48,189 bases of DNA from Acetobacteraceae bacterium (GTDB lineage Bacteria; Pseudomonadota; Alphaproteobacteria; Acetobacterales; Acetobacteraceae), in the NCBI GenBank assembly GCA_027487675.1, contig JAIYDD010000246.1:1-48189 (forward strand). The letters are read 5' to 3'. Within the stretch, counting starts at the first letter, position 1, and each line of letters starts with the position of its first letter. Made by a program: the position numbers and the translations under genes. The notes under the pieces are model-generated. The model did not search any database and was not told the DNA's origin. It saw nothing but the letters and a program-made list of their open reading frames with translations. Shown here piece by piece: positions 41,204-47,886 of the stretch.

Positions 41204-41839
41204 ATGACGCCGCGCCGCGCCCTTCTGCTGTTGCTGATGCTGCTGCTGCCGGGGTTGGCGGCGGCGCAGGGCGATCCGTCCTTCAACCTGGTGAACCGTG
41301 GCCAGGTGGCGATCGCCGAGGTCTATGTCTCCCCGGTCACCGAGCAGTTCTGGGGGCGCAACCGGCTAGGCACGGACCAGCTGGCGCCCGGCCGCAGCCT
41401 GCCCGTGCGCCTGCCGCGGGACGCCGGGTGCCGCCAGGATGTGCGTGTGGTCTTCGCCGATGGCCGGTCCGAGGAGCGGCGCGAGCTGGACACCTGCGGC
41501 ATCGTGGACCTGGCCTTCGGCGGCGGCGCGCCGGCGCCGCAGGCGGCACCCCAGCAGCCGGGGGGCCGGGCGCCGCAGGGCGGCAGCGGCAATCCCTCCT
41601 TCCACGTGGTCAACCACGGCACCGTGGCAATCCGGGAGATCTACGTCTCCTCCGTCCGCGACACCCATTGGGGCGAGGACCGGCTGGGCGCGGACACGCT
41701 GCCGCCCGGGCGATGGCTGGCGGTGCGGCTGCCCGTCAACGACTGCCTGAACGACATCCGCGTGGTCTGGATGGACGGGCGGCAGGAGGAACGCCGGCAG
41801 GTCGACACCTGCCCCCTGGTGAACCTGGTCTTCCGCTGA
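41204..41839 (+). CDS. Secreted protein of two Cys-paired repeats, function unknown
   Basis: A 211-residue protein with a strong signal peptide (MTPRRALLLLLMLLLPGLAAAQ). Two clearly homologous domains follow at about 23-105 and 129-211, joined by a Gly/Pro/Gln linker. Each has PSFxxVNxGxVAIxEIYVS near its start, a conserved Trp (W50, W156), Leu-Gly-Asp/Ala, LPPGRxLxVRL and a pair of Cys (C76/C98 and C181/C203) that could form a disulfide. I do not recognise a named family. A role in the periplasm or at the surface is inferred. ATG 41204 is chosen for the signal peptide. Confidence 0.75.
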   Translation: MTPRRALLLLLMLLLPGLAAAQGDPSFNLVNRGQVAIAEVYVSPVTEQFWGRNRLGTDQLAPGRSLPVRLPRDAGCRQDVRVVFADGRSEERRELDTCGIVDLAFGGGAPAPQAAPQQPGGRAPQGGSGNPSFHVVNHGTVAIREIYVSSVRDTHWGEDRLGADTLPPGRWLAVRLPVNDCLNDIRVVWMDGRQEERRQVDTCPLVNLVFR

Positions 41840-41888
41840 TCCGGCGCGGCGTTCGCGTTCCAACCCGCGCACAGCACGCCGCCCGCCA

Positions 41889-42857
41889 TCAGGGCCGGAA
41901 GGACAGCGCGGCGTTGGGCGAGCGGCGGCGCCATTGCGCCAGCAACTGGCCGGGCTCGATGGGCAGCGCCCGGCCGGGGCCCGGGTCGAGCACGGCCAGC
42001 GCCTCGGCCATGCGGTGGCGGGACAGTCGCAGCGTTTCGTCGCGCACCGGCAGGCGCTGCGGGGACAGGCCGTAGACGGTGGGGTTGGTGTTGATCTCGT
42101 AGATCACCTCCTGCCCGCCGACGGTCGCGTGGTCGGCGCGGCCCCATTCGATGCCTGCGACCTCGAAGGCGGGGCGCAGCGCCTCGGCATGGATGTTGGC
42201 GGCCACCTCCTCGTATTCGCGGCGGAACATCTCCTCGCTGGCGAGGCCCGCCGTCCCGTACTTCACGCACCAATTGTCCTCGATCACCGCGTGGTCGGTG
42301 GAGATCGCCGCGCCGATCCGCCAGGTGCCGTACTTGCGCCAGACGCCGGGGGCGATCGGTTCGGCGCAGAACTCCACCACGATGACGCCGGCCGGGCAGA
42401 AGCCGGCCGAGGGCAGCGCGGCGATTGCCGCTTCCAGGGCCGCCTGGTCGCGGATCATCCGGCCGATCGGGCGGGCGTGGTCGGCCTCCACCCGCAGGAA
42501 GACGGGAAAGCGGGCGGGCTCGGGATCCTCGCTGGCGCGCCAGGCGCGAAAAGGGTTCATGCCGAGCCGGTGCAGGCGCAGCAGCAGCGTGTAGCGGTCC
42601 AGCACGAGAAGCGGGTCGTTCAGGCAGGGCAGGCCGGCGGCCAGCACCTGCCGGCGGATCTCGGCGGTGATCCGGCGCTCATGCGGGGTCAGGCGCTCGA
42701 TGTCGGTCAGGATGTAGGCGGCATGGGGAAGGGCCTCGGCCCTCCAGAACACGTCGTAGGGCATCGGCCGGATCTCCGGCATGCCGGGGGTGGTGCGGTC
42801 CTCGGCCAGGGCGCGGATGGTGTAGGCGTGATGGGGGGTGGTGACGAAGACCAGCAT
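41889..42857 (-). CDS. ATP-grasp-fold protein
   Basis: A 322-residue protein with an ATP-grasp-like layout. Residues 1-100 form a pre-ATP-grasp domain (MLVFVTTPHHAYTIRAL, then AAYILTDIERLTPHE). LNDPLLVLDRYTLLLRLHRLG is the usual entry to the ATP-binding region. Strand FPVFLRVEADHARPIGRMI follows, and near the end comes VIYEINTNPTVYG, the Glu-Asn metal ligands of the family. Ligases of this size (~320 residues) include those that join side chains in ribosomal peptides, but no specific subfamily is recognised. ATG 42857 is chosen; a longer frame has no domain similarity. It diverges from the small gene at 43093 and the HExxH gene, hence a possible common locus. Confidence 0.72.
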   Translation of the reverse strand: MLVFVTTPHHAYTIRALAEDRTTPGMPEIRPMPYDVFWRAEALPHAAYILTDIERLTPHERRITAEIRRQVLAAGLPCLNDPLLVLDRYTLLLRLHRLGMNPFRAWRASEDPEPARFPVFLRVEADHARPIGRMIRDQAALEAAIAALPSAGFCPAGVIVVEFCAEPIAPGVWRKYGTWRIGAAISTDHAVIEDNWCVKYGTAGLASEEMFRREYEEVAANIHAEALRPAFEVAGIEWGRADHATVGGQEVIYEINTNPTVYGLSPQRLPVRDETLRLSRHRMAEALAVLDPGPGRALPIEPGQLLAQWRRRSPNAALSFRP

Positions 42858-43043
42858 GCGGGATCCGTGGGGCAGCGGTGGTGCAAGGCCGGCCGGCCCC
42901 GCCGCGAAGGCATGGATGCCGCATGCAGGATGACACTTCCATGGCTGATCCGCCGCTATCGCTGGCGTCGCACCCACGCAAGGCCGCGCGGCTGCCCCCC
43001 CGCGGCACCTTGGCGCGCTCACCGAGCCCTTTACGACACGATT

Positions 43044-43072
43044 TTGTGACCATATGCTGGCTTGACTGTAAT
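43044..43072 (+). promoter_or_regulatory. Strong sigma-70-like promoter of the small-gene/HExxH locus
   Basis: TTGTGA (43044-43049) and TGTAAT (43067-43072) lie 17 bases apart, with five of six consensus bases at -10. It is one of few A+T-rich patches here. Transcription would begin near 43079, just before the AGGGG site of the small gene. Confidence 0.55.
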
Positions 43073-43092
43073 TCTTCTAGGGGTGTGACAGC

Positions 43093-43254
43093 ATGGAACC
43101 CGCGTCGCCGGCTGATACGATGGAAGGCGCGCTGGCCCGCCTCCGCACGGAGGAGTTGATCGGCTTCGTCGCCGATCGGCAGGGCCTTTCGCGCAGCGCC
43201 CAGCAGAAGACCGGTCTGCGGAAGCCGCCCCCGCCGCCGCCGCCGCTCCCCTGA
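43093..43254 (+). CDS. Small 53-residue protein, candidate modified-peptide precursor
   Basis: ATG 43093 has AGGGG (43079-43083) nine bases upstream and a good promoter before that. The product starts MEPASPADTMEGALARLRTE, continues with a helical EELIGFVADRQGLSRSAQQ region and ends in basic KTGLRK followed by seven Pro, Leu, Pro. The charged helical front with a distinct low-complexity tail looks like a leader plus core of a ribosomally made, modified peptide; the HExxH-type hydroxylase gene follows 210 bp downstream. It has no Cys. The coding call rests on signals and context, not on known homologues. Confidence 0.55.
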   Translation: MEPASPADTMEGALARLRTEELIGFVADRQGLSRSAQQKTGLRKPPPPPPPLP

Positions 43255-43343
43255 GAGCTTGTGAATTAATGCCCGACAGCGCCAGCGTCGCCAGGAAAAG
43301 GCGGGCGTTATCAACGGGCATTGATGCTCAAGCTCGATTTTTT
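43255..43343 (+). terminator. Long inverted repeat followed by a T run
   Basis: Arms of 21 bases (43255-43275 and 43315-43335) pair at both ends (GAGCTTG with CAAGCTC, ATGCCCG with CGGGCAT) with an internal mismatched bubble. TTTTTT follows at 43338-43343. It starts at the base after the small gene's stop and fits a rho-independent terminator or attenuator that would make the small gene's transcript more abundant than the downstream HExxH transcript. Confidence 0.6.
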
Positions 43344-43461
43344 CACACACTCTGAGGCCGCCCCGGGCGCCGCCCGCGCCGCGGCCTGGCGGCAGGTTCG
43401 CGCGATCCTGCCGCCGGGCCGCGCTGGGCCGGAGCGGTCTCGGCATGGCCTTCCCCACTGA
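43324..43461 (+). CDS. Possible 45-residue leader/precursor ORF coupled to the HExxH gene
   Basis: An ATG at 43324 inside the inverted repeat opens 45 codons (MLKLDFFTHSEAAPG near the start, ILPPGRAGPERSRHGLPH at the end) and stops at 43459-43461, three bases before the ATG of the HExxH gene. That spacing would allow coupled translation. The ribosome-binding site is weak. It could be a second precursor, a leader peptide of an attenuator, or chance. Confidence 0.3.
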   Translation: MLKLDFFTHSEAAPGAARAAAWRQVRAILPPGRAGPERSRHGLPH

Positions 43462-43464
43462 ACG

Positions 43465-44457
43465 ATGCGTATCCCCGCCACCCCCGCCATTTCCGACGCC
43501 GCCCTGCCGCGGCCTTCCGCCGTGCGGGGCCGGGCCGTCGATGCCGCGGTGCGGCTGCGCCTCGCCGCAAGCCTGCGCAGCCTGGCCGTCGCCGCCTCAG
43601 GCCGGATTCCCTGCGCGCCGGATGCGATCCACAGCCTGGCCGATGCCGTCACCGCGCATCCGGTGCGGCCCGCCGTGATGGCCCACTACACGGAAGCCGT
43701 CTCCGCCATCGCTGCCGGCGATGCGCCCGCGGCCGCGGCGTCCCTCGCCGCGCTGGCCGACCCGGCGCTGTGCGCGCCCGCCACGCCGCGGACCGTCACG
43801 CTGCGGGCGGAGGATCTGGGCCCGGCCCTCGGCGCCTATGCGCGGCTGCTGGACGAGGAGGAGGGCGGCGCGCTCGGCCTGCTGCCCGTGGACGCCGTGA
43901 CGCTGGCCGCGGCGCCGGCGCGGATCGAGGCGGCGCTCGGCCTGCTCGGGCCGGACCTCGCCGGCGAGATCCGCGCCCTGGTGCCGGAGATCGTGCTGGT
44001 GCGCTCCGCGCCCGAGGCCGCGCTGCGCTTCGACGGCACCACGACCTTCTACCTGTGGGGCGCGATCGCGCTGAACCTCGGGTCGCAGGCCACCGATGTC
44101 GCGCTGGCCCAGGCGCTGGCGCATGAAAGCGGGCATGCGCTGCTGTTCGGCCTGACGCTGGGCGGGCGGATGGTGGAGAACCCGGACGAGGACCGCTTCG
44201 CCTCCCCCCTGCGGGAGGATCCGCGGCCGATGGAGGGGCTGGTGCATGCCGCCTTCGTGCTGGCGCGCATGCATCTCTCCGCCACGGCCATGCTGGACGG
44301 CCGGGCGCTGGACGCGGCGCAGCGGGCCGAGGCGGCGGCGGCGCGGGCGCAGGCCGAAGCCGACTACCGCGCCGCCCTGCCGGTGATCCGCGCCCATGCC
44401 CGCTTCACCGAGGCGGGCGGGTGCGCCTTCGCGCTGGCCGAGGGCCACATGGGCTGA
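43465..44457 (+). CDS. HExxH-motif putative peptide beta-hydroxylase (aKG-HExxH type)
   Basis: A 330-residue protein. It has HESGH at residues 220-224 in ALAQALAHESGHALLFGL, and 30 residues later FASPLREDPRPMEGLVHAAFV (Asp252-Pro-Arg-Pro, His261). The HExxH plus (R/E)DPRPxxGLxH pattern is that of proteins annotated as HEXXH-motif putative peptide-modification proteins, now described as alpha-ketoglutarate-dependent peptide beta-hydroxylases rather than proteases; His261 is a likely third iron ligand. The front ~150 residues are helical and may bind a leader peptide. Start ATG 43465 lies three bases after the 45-codon frame and 210 bases after the 53-codon gene. The end is convergent with maoC (6-base gap). 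No radical-SAM partner is near. Confidence 0.75.
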   Translation: MRIPATPAISDAALPRPSAVRGRAVDAAVRLRLAASLRSLAVAASGRIPCAPDAIHSLADAVTAHPVRPAVMAHYTEAVSAIAAGDAPAAAASLAALADPALCAPATPRTVTLRAEDLGPALGAYARLLDEEEGGALGLLPVDAVTLAAAPARIEAALGLLGPDLAGEIRALVPEIVLVRSAPEAALRFDGTTTFYLWGAIALNLGSQATDVALAQALAHESGHALLFGLTLGGRMVENPDEDRFASPLREDPRPMEGLVHAAFVLARMHLSATAMLDGRALDAAQRAEAAAARAQAEADYRAALPVIRAHARFTEAGGCAFALAEGHMG

Positions 44458-44463
44458 GCGGCG

Positions 44464-44925
44464 CTACGGCGCGCCGGCCAGCGTGTGCACCATCAGGTCG
44501 TTCTCGCCCTTCTGCACCGTCTCCCCGCGCTGGTTCCCAAGGTCGAAGCCGAGCGTCAGGATCCCGCGCGCCGGGTTCTTCGTCAGCCGCTTCGACAGCA
44601 GCTCGATCCGCGCCGCGATGCGGTCGCCGACCAGGATCGGGCCCGCAAAACTCCAGCGCCAGTTCAGCGAGACGATGGCGGCGAAGCGGATCGGCGCGCG
44701 GTTCTTCAGCCCATCGCAGAGCGCCAGCCCCAGCAGCCCATGCGCGACGCGCCCCGGATAGCCGAGCGCGCGGGCATACTCGTCATCCATGTGGATCTCG
44801 AAAAAATCGCCGGACAGGCCGGCGAAGGCCAGGATGTGGCCCTCGGTCACCGTGATGCCGCCGATCTCGATGACGAGGCCCGGATGCGCCTGTTCGTAGC
44901 GCAGCAGCGCGGGGTCGATCTGCAT
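44464..44925 (-). CDS. MaoC-family (hot-dog fold) dehydratase
   Basis: A 153-residue hot-dog-fold enzyme. The hydratase motif lies in GLSGDFFEIHMDDEYARALGYPGRVAHGLLG (split here as GLSGDFFEIHMDDEYA and GRVAHG), with the catalytic Asp and His in place. It should hydrate an enoyl-CoA thioester. The start ATG 44925 overlaps the SDR stop (TGATG); a GTG three bases earlier is an alternative. With the SDR and acyl-CoA dehydrogenase it covers the oxidation, hydration and ketone steps of a beta-oxidation-like path. Confidence 0.88.
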   Translation of the reverse strand: MQIDPALLRYEQAHPGLVIEIGGITVTEGHILAFAGLSGDFFEIHMDDEYARALGYPGRVAHGLLGLALCDGLKNRAPIRFAAIVSLNWRWSFAGPILVGDRIAARIELLSKRLTKNPARGILTLGFDLGNQRGETVQKGENDLMVHTLAGAP

Positions 44926-45698
44926 CACAGCCTCTGCAGGTGCAGGCCGCCGTCGACGTGGAAGGCGTCGCCGGTGGAAAACGGGATGGCGCCGGTCAGC
45001 AGCGCGGCGACCGCCTTCGCCACATCCTCCGGCTCGCCCCAGCGGCGGATCGGCGACAGGCCGCCGGCGATGCGGCCGCTGTAGCGATCGGCGACGGGGG
45101 CGGTCATGTCGGTGCGGATCACGCCCGGGCGGATCTCGTAGACCGGGATGCCGTCCTCGGCCAGCCGCAGCGCCCAGCAGCGCGCCACCATGCTGACCGC
45201 GGCCTTGCTGGCGCTGTATTCCGTGCGCTCGGGGCTCGCCTGCGTGGCGTTGGCGGAGGAGATGAAGACCACGCCGCGCGGGCCGCGCGATGGCGCCTCC
45301 TCGGCCAGCATGCGGCCTGCGGCCGCCTGCGTCACGAAGAAGGGCGCGCGGGCGTTGATCTCCATGCAGCGGTCCCAGGAATGCGGCGACATCTCCAGCG
45401 GATCGCCCCGGCGCAGCGCGCCGACGCCGGCATTGTTCACCACCGCCTCGATCCCGCCGCGCTCCGCCCAGGCCCAGGCGAGCAGGGGCGGGATGGCGTC
45501 GAGGTCCGCGAGGTCCGCCACGCGGAAGCCGAAGCTGCCGCCCGCCGCCGCGACGGCGGCCGCCGTCTCCTCCGCGCCGTCTTCCACCACGTCGCAGCCC
45601 AGCAGGTCGTAGCCGGCGGCGGCGAGTGCCGCGCAGATCGCGCGCCCGATGCCGCGGCGCGCGCCGGTGACGAAGGCGACGGGCCGTGCCGTGCTCAT
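44925..45698 (-). CDS. Short-chain dehydrogenase/reductase (FabG-like)
   Basis: A 257-residue NAD(P)-dependent SDR. TGARRGIG (cofactor glycines), NNAG, the catalytic Ser in VVFISSANATQ, YSASK (Tyr-Lys pair) and RPGVIRTDM are all present, as is the C-terminal TGDAFHVDGGLHL. It probably acts on a 3-hydroxyacyl or related alcohol. It lies 40 bases downstream of the acyl-CoA dehydrogenase and overlaps maoC by one base. Confidence 0.9.
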   Translation of the reverse strand: MSTARPVAFVTGARRGIGRAICAALAAAGYDLLGCDVVEDGAEETAAAVAAAGGSFGFRVADLADLDAIPPLLAWAWAERGGIEAVVNNAGVGALRRGDPLEMSPHSWDRCMEINARAPFFVTQAAAGRMLAEEAPSRGPRGVVFISSANATQASPERTEYSASKAAVSMVARCWALRLAEDGIPVYEIRPGVIRTDMTAPVADRYSGRIAGGLSPIRRWGEPEDVAKAVAALLTGAIPFSTGDAFHVDGGLHLQRL

Positions 45699-45738
45699 GG
45701 CGCGAAGGCCCGGTCGCGCAACGCTTCGGCGTGACGGT

Positions 45739-46869
45739 TCATCCCAGCAACTCCCTCGCCATGATCACCCGCTGGATCTGGTTGGTGCCTTCGTAGATCT
45801 GCGTGATCTTCGCGTCGCGATAGAGCCGTTCCACCGTGACCCCGCGGATGTAGCCGGTGCCGCCATGGATCTGCACGGCATCGGCCGTGCGCGCCACCGC
45901 GGCGTCGGCGGCGAAGCATTTTGCCATGCTGGCTTCCAGCGTCGCGCGCTCGCCTCGGTCCAGCCGCTCGGCGGCGTCGCGCACCATCAGCCGCGCCGCA
46001 TGCGCATCCTTCGCCATGTCGGCGATCATGAAGCGGATCGCCTGCTGCTCCGCGATCGGCTTGCCGAACTGCACGCGGGACTTGGCGAAGGCGATGCTCT
46101 CCTCCAGCGCGCGCTGCAGGATCCCCACCGCGAGCGCGGCGATGCCGATGCGGCCCTTGTCCAGCACCGACATCATCATGTGGAAGCCGCGGCCTTCCGG
46201 GCCGAGCAGCGCATCGGCCGGCAGCCGCACATCCTCGAAGCGCAGCCCCCCGACGGGGGAGGCGCGCTGGCCCATCTTGTGCTCCGCGCGCAACCGCTCG
46301 ACGCCCGGCGCGTGCAGATCCACCAGGAAGATCGACATGCCGCGATGCCCGGCCTCGCGGTCGGTGCGCGCCAGCACGGCGGCGACATCGGCCAGCGGCG
46401 CCATGTGGATCCACATCTTGGTGCCGTCGAGGCGCCACCCCTCGCCATCCCGCCGCGCCCTGGTCTTCAGCGCGGCGAGGTCCGATCCCGCCTCGGCCTC
46501 GGTCAGCGCATAGGCGCAGGCGATGTCGCGCGCCAGCAGCGGCGAGAGCCAGCGCGCGCGCTGCGCCGCCGTGCCGTGCTGCGCCAGCAGCGTCGCCACC
46601 AGCTCCACCAGCCCCACCTGGTCGGCGACGGAGGCATAGCCGCGCGACAGCTCCTCCATCACCACGGCATAGGCGGCAACGCCGGCGCCGGCGCCGCCCA
46701 TCGCCTCCGGCACGGTGATGCCGAACAGGCCAAGGCGCGCCAGCGCGCGATGGATGTCGTCGGGGAAGGCCTCCGTCTCGTCGAGCTCGGCGGCACGCGG
46801 CGCGATCTCGGCGTCGGCGAAGCGGCGCGCGGCATCGCGCAGCGCCGTGAGTGTCGCGTCCTCGGACAC
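45739..46869 (-). CDS. Acyl-CoA dehydrogenase
   Basis: A 376-residue FAD enzyme that forms the alpha-beta double bond in acyl-CoA. Typical blocks: [66 protein letters not shown] and, at the end, the catalytic Glu in [10 protein letters not shown]. First gene of the acd-SDR-maoC run on the minus strand. It reads away from the PEP-CTERM-like gene across a 372-bp gap. Chain-length preference cannot be read from sequence. Confidence 0.93.
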   Translation of the reverse strand: MSEDATLTALRDAARRFADAEIAPRAAELDETEAFPDDIHRALARLGLFGITVPEAMGGAGAGVAAYAVVMEELSRGYASVADQVGLVELVATLLAQHGTAAQRARWLSPLLARDIACAYALTEAEAGSDLAALKTRARRDGEGWRLDGTKMWIHMAPLADVAAVLARTDREAGHRGMSIFLVDLHAPGVERLRAEHKMGQRASPVGGLRFEDVRLPADALLGPEGRGFHMMMSVLDKGRIGIAALAVGILQRALEESIAFAKSRVQFGKPIAEQQAIRFMIADMAKDAHAARLMVRDAAERLDRGERATLEASMAKCFAADAAVARTADAVQIHGGTGYIRGVTVERLYRDAKITQIYEGTNQIQRVIMARELLG

Positions 46870-47035
46870 GCCGCCTTCTCCCTCCCTGTCCGGCGCAGCA
46901 TGCCGCCGCGGCGGGCGCGGCGCCAGGGCACGGCCCGGCGGCGACGGCGCGCCGGGCGACGATGCCGGGTGCGGCCCCGCGCCCCCGGCCGTGTCCCCGA
47001 TGCGCGGCAGGCCGGCGGCTTTCGCGAAAGCCGTG

Positions 47036-47094
47036 TCGGAAATCTTTACAGGTTTGTCGCAGGCGGGACGGCCTTGCGTCGGATTTCTTTACAG
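47036..47094 (+). promoter_or_regulatory. Paired 16-bp direct repeats, candidate activator sites
   Basis: TCGGAAATCTTTACAG (47036-47051) and TCGGATTTCTTTACAG (47079-47094) differ at two positions and are 43 bp apart start to start, about four helical turns. They lie 63-120 bp upstream of the sigma-54-type promoter, the right place for an enhancer bound by a response regulator. In exosortase/PEP-CTERM bacteria a PrsK/PrsR-type system is a likely binder; this is inference. Confidence 0.6.
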
Positions 47095-47156
47095 TCCGGT
47101 GGTGGTGGACACCCGCCCAACGCGCAAGCCACGGAAAAGACTGCGCTGTTGGCGCG

Positions 47157-47172
47157 TGGCACGGTGCATGCA
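47157..47172 (+). promoter_or_regulatory. Sigma-54 (-24/-12) promoter
   Basis: TGGCACG, four bases, then ATGCA: this matches the sigma-54 consensus TGGCACG-N4-TTGCA at all conserved positions except the first T of the second block. Both invariant GG and GC pairs are present at the right spacing. The start codon of the PEP-CTERM-like gene lies 70 bases downstream. Confidence 0.65.
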
Positions 47173-47241
47173 CTCCCTGCAACCGCAGCGCGTGGCTTTG
47201 CGTATGCATTCCGATATCAGAACAAAATTGGGTAGTTCAGG

Positions 47242-47886
47242 ATGAGACGCTTCTCCGGCACCGCAGCCGCCGCGACCCTGGGCGCTGCCCTGCTGGCCTC
47301 GGCCCTTCCCGCTCAGGCCGCGGTGCTCGTCACCATTCAGGAAGTCGGCCCGGACGTGCTCATCTCGGGCTCCGGCACGGTGAACACGGCCGCCCTGATC
47401 CAGGACAGCTACACTGGCTGGTTCGGCCCGAACATCTTCCCCGCTGGTGCACAGATCCTTCTCGGCACGCTGCCGCCCGCCGAATTCGACACGATCCGCT
47501 ACAGGGGGATCACCGGCCCCGCCAGCTTCGGCCCGGTCAGCGCCTATTTCATCGCCAGCAGCGGCGACGTGTTCGGCGTCAGCGGCGGGTCGGGCTTTCT
47601 TCACCTGCCGCTCTACGGGCCGGGGTTCACCAACCCCTATGTCTCGGGCACGCAGCTCTCGGCGACAGCCACGGTCAACAACGCCACCCTGCAGGACATG
47701 GGCCTGGTCGCCGGCACCTACACCTGGACCTGGGGCACGGGCGTGAACGCCGACAGCTTCACCGTCCAGATCGGTGCGGCCCCGCCCCCCCCGCCCACCC
47801 CGGTCCCCGGCCCCTCCGCGCTCGGTCTCTTCGCGGCCGCGATCGGCATGCTGGCCGTCGGCCGCCGCCGCCGCACCGGCGCCTGA
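47242..47886 (+). CDS. PEP-CTERM-like secreted protein
   Basis: A 214-residue exported protein. The signal peptide (MRRFSGTAAAATLGAALLASALPAQA) is followed by a beta-rich, Gly/Ser/Thr-rich mature part with no Cys. The C-terminus is a sorting signal: a Pro-rich linker, VPGPSALGLF, a hydrophobic helix AAAIGMLAVG and RRRR. This is the exosortase layout (VPxP, helix, Arg cluster); the usual Glu of PEP is Gly here. An exosortase elsewhere should cut and sort it, typically with exopolysaccharide. The sigma-54-type promoter and paired repeats upstream suggest strong regulation. No homologous function is known. Confidence 0.82.
   Translation: MRRFSGTAAAATLGAALLASALPAQAAVLVTIQEVGPDVLISGSGTVNTAALIQDSYTGWFGPNIFPAGAQILLGTLPPAEFDTIRYRGITGPASFGPVSAYFIASSGDVFGVSGGSGFLHLPLYGPGFTNPYVSGTQLSATATVNNATLQDMGLVAGTYTWTWGTGVNADSFTVQIGAAPPPPPTPVPGPSALGLFAAAIGMLAVGRRRRTGA

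Larger units (their letters stand above)
46870..47241. other. Divergent regulatory gap
   Basis: There is no supported gene. The gap holds a perfect 16-bp palindrome GGCTTTCGCGAAAGCC at 47017-47032, the direct repeats at 47036-47094 and a sigma-54-type promoter at 47157-47172, all noted separately. The left part (46870-47010) is G+C-rich, with nothing seen beyond the likely acd promoter. Confidence 0.6.

Noticed and set aside
40845-41207. A 120-codon plus-strand frame with 20-residue repeats through the 60-bp array, and matching minus-strand frames
   Set aside because: Both strands are open only because the repeat period is a multiple of three; the units conserve hairpins better than codons.
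41889-42857. Firm assignment of the ATP-grasp protein as a graspetide ligase
   Set aside because: Size and fold fit, but no subfamily motif was recognised and the precursor has no clear repeated acid/hydroxyl core; kept only as a hypothesis.
42878-43159. A 93-codon plus-strand frame covering the divergent promoter region
   Set aside because: It runs through the predicted promoter and into the 53-codon gene in another frame, and has no ribosome-binding site or similarity.
43465-44457. HExxH protein as a zinc metalloprotease
   Set aside because: The HESGH is followed by the DPRPxxGLxH block of peptide-modification hydroxylases, and there is no signal peptide or protease domain signature. Protease activity cannot be excluded without assay.
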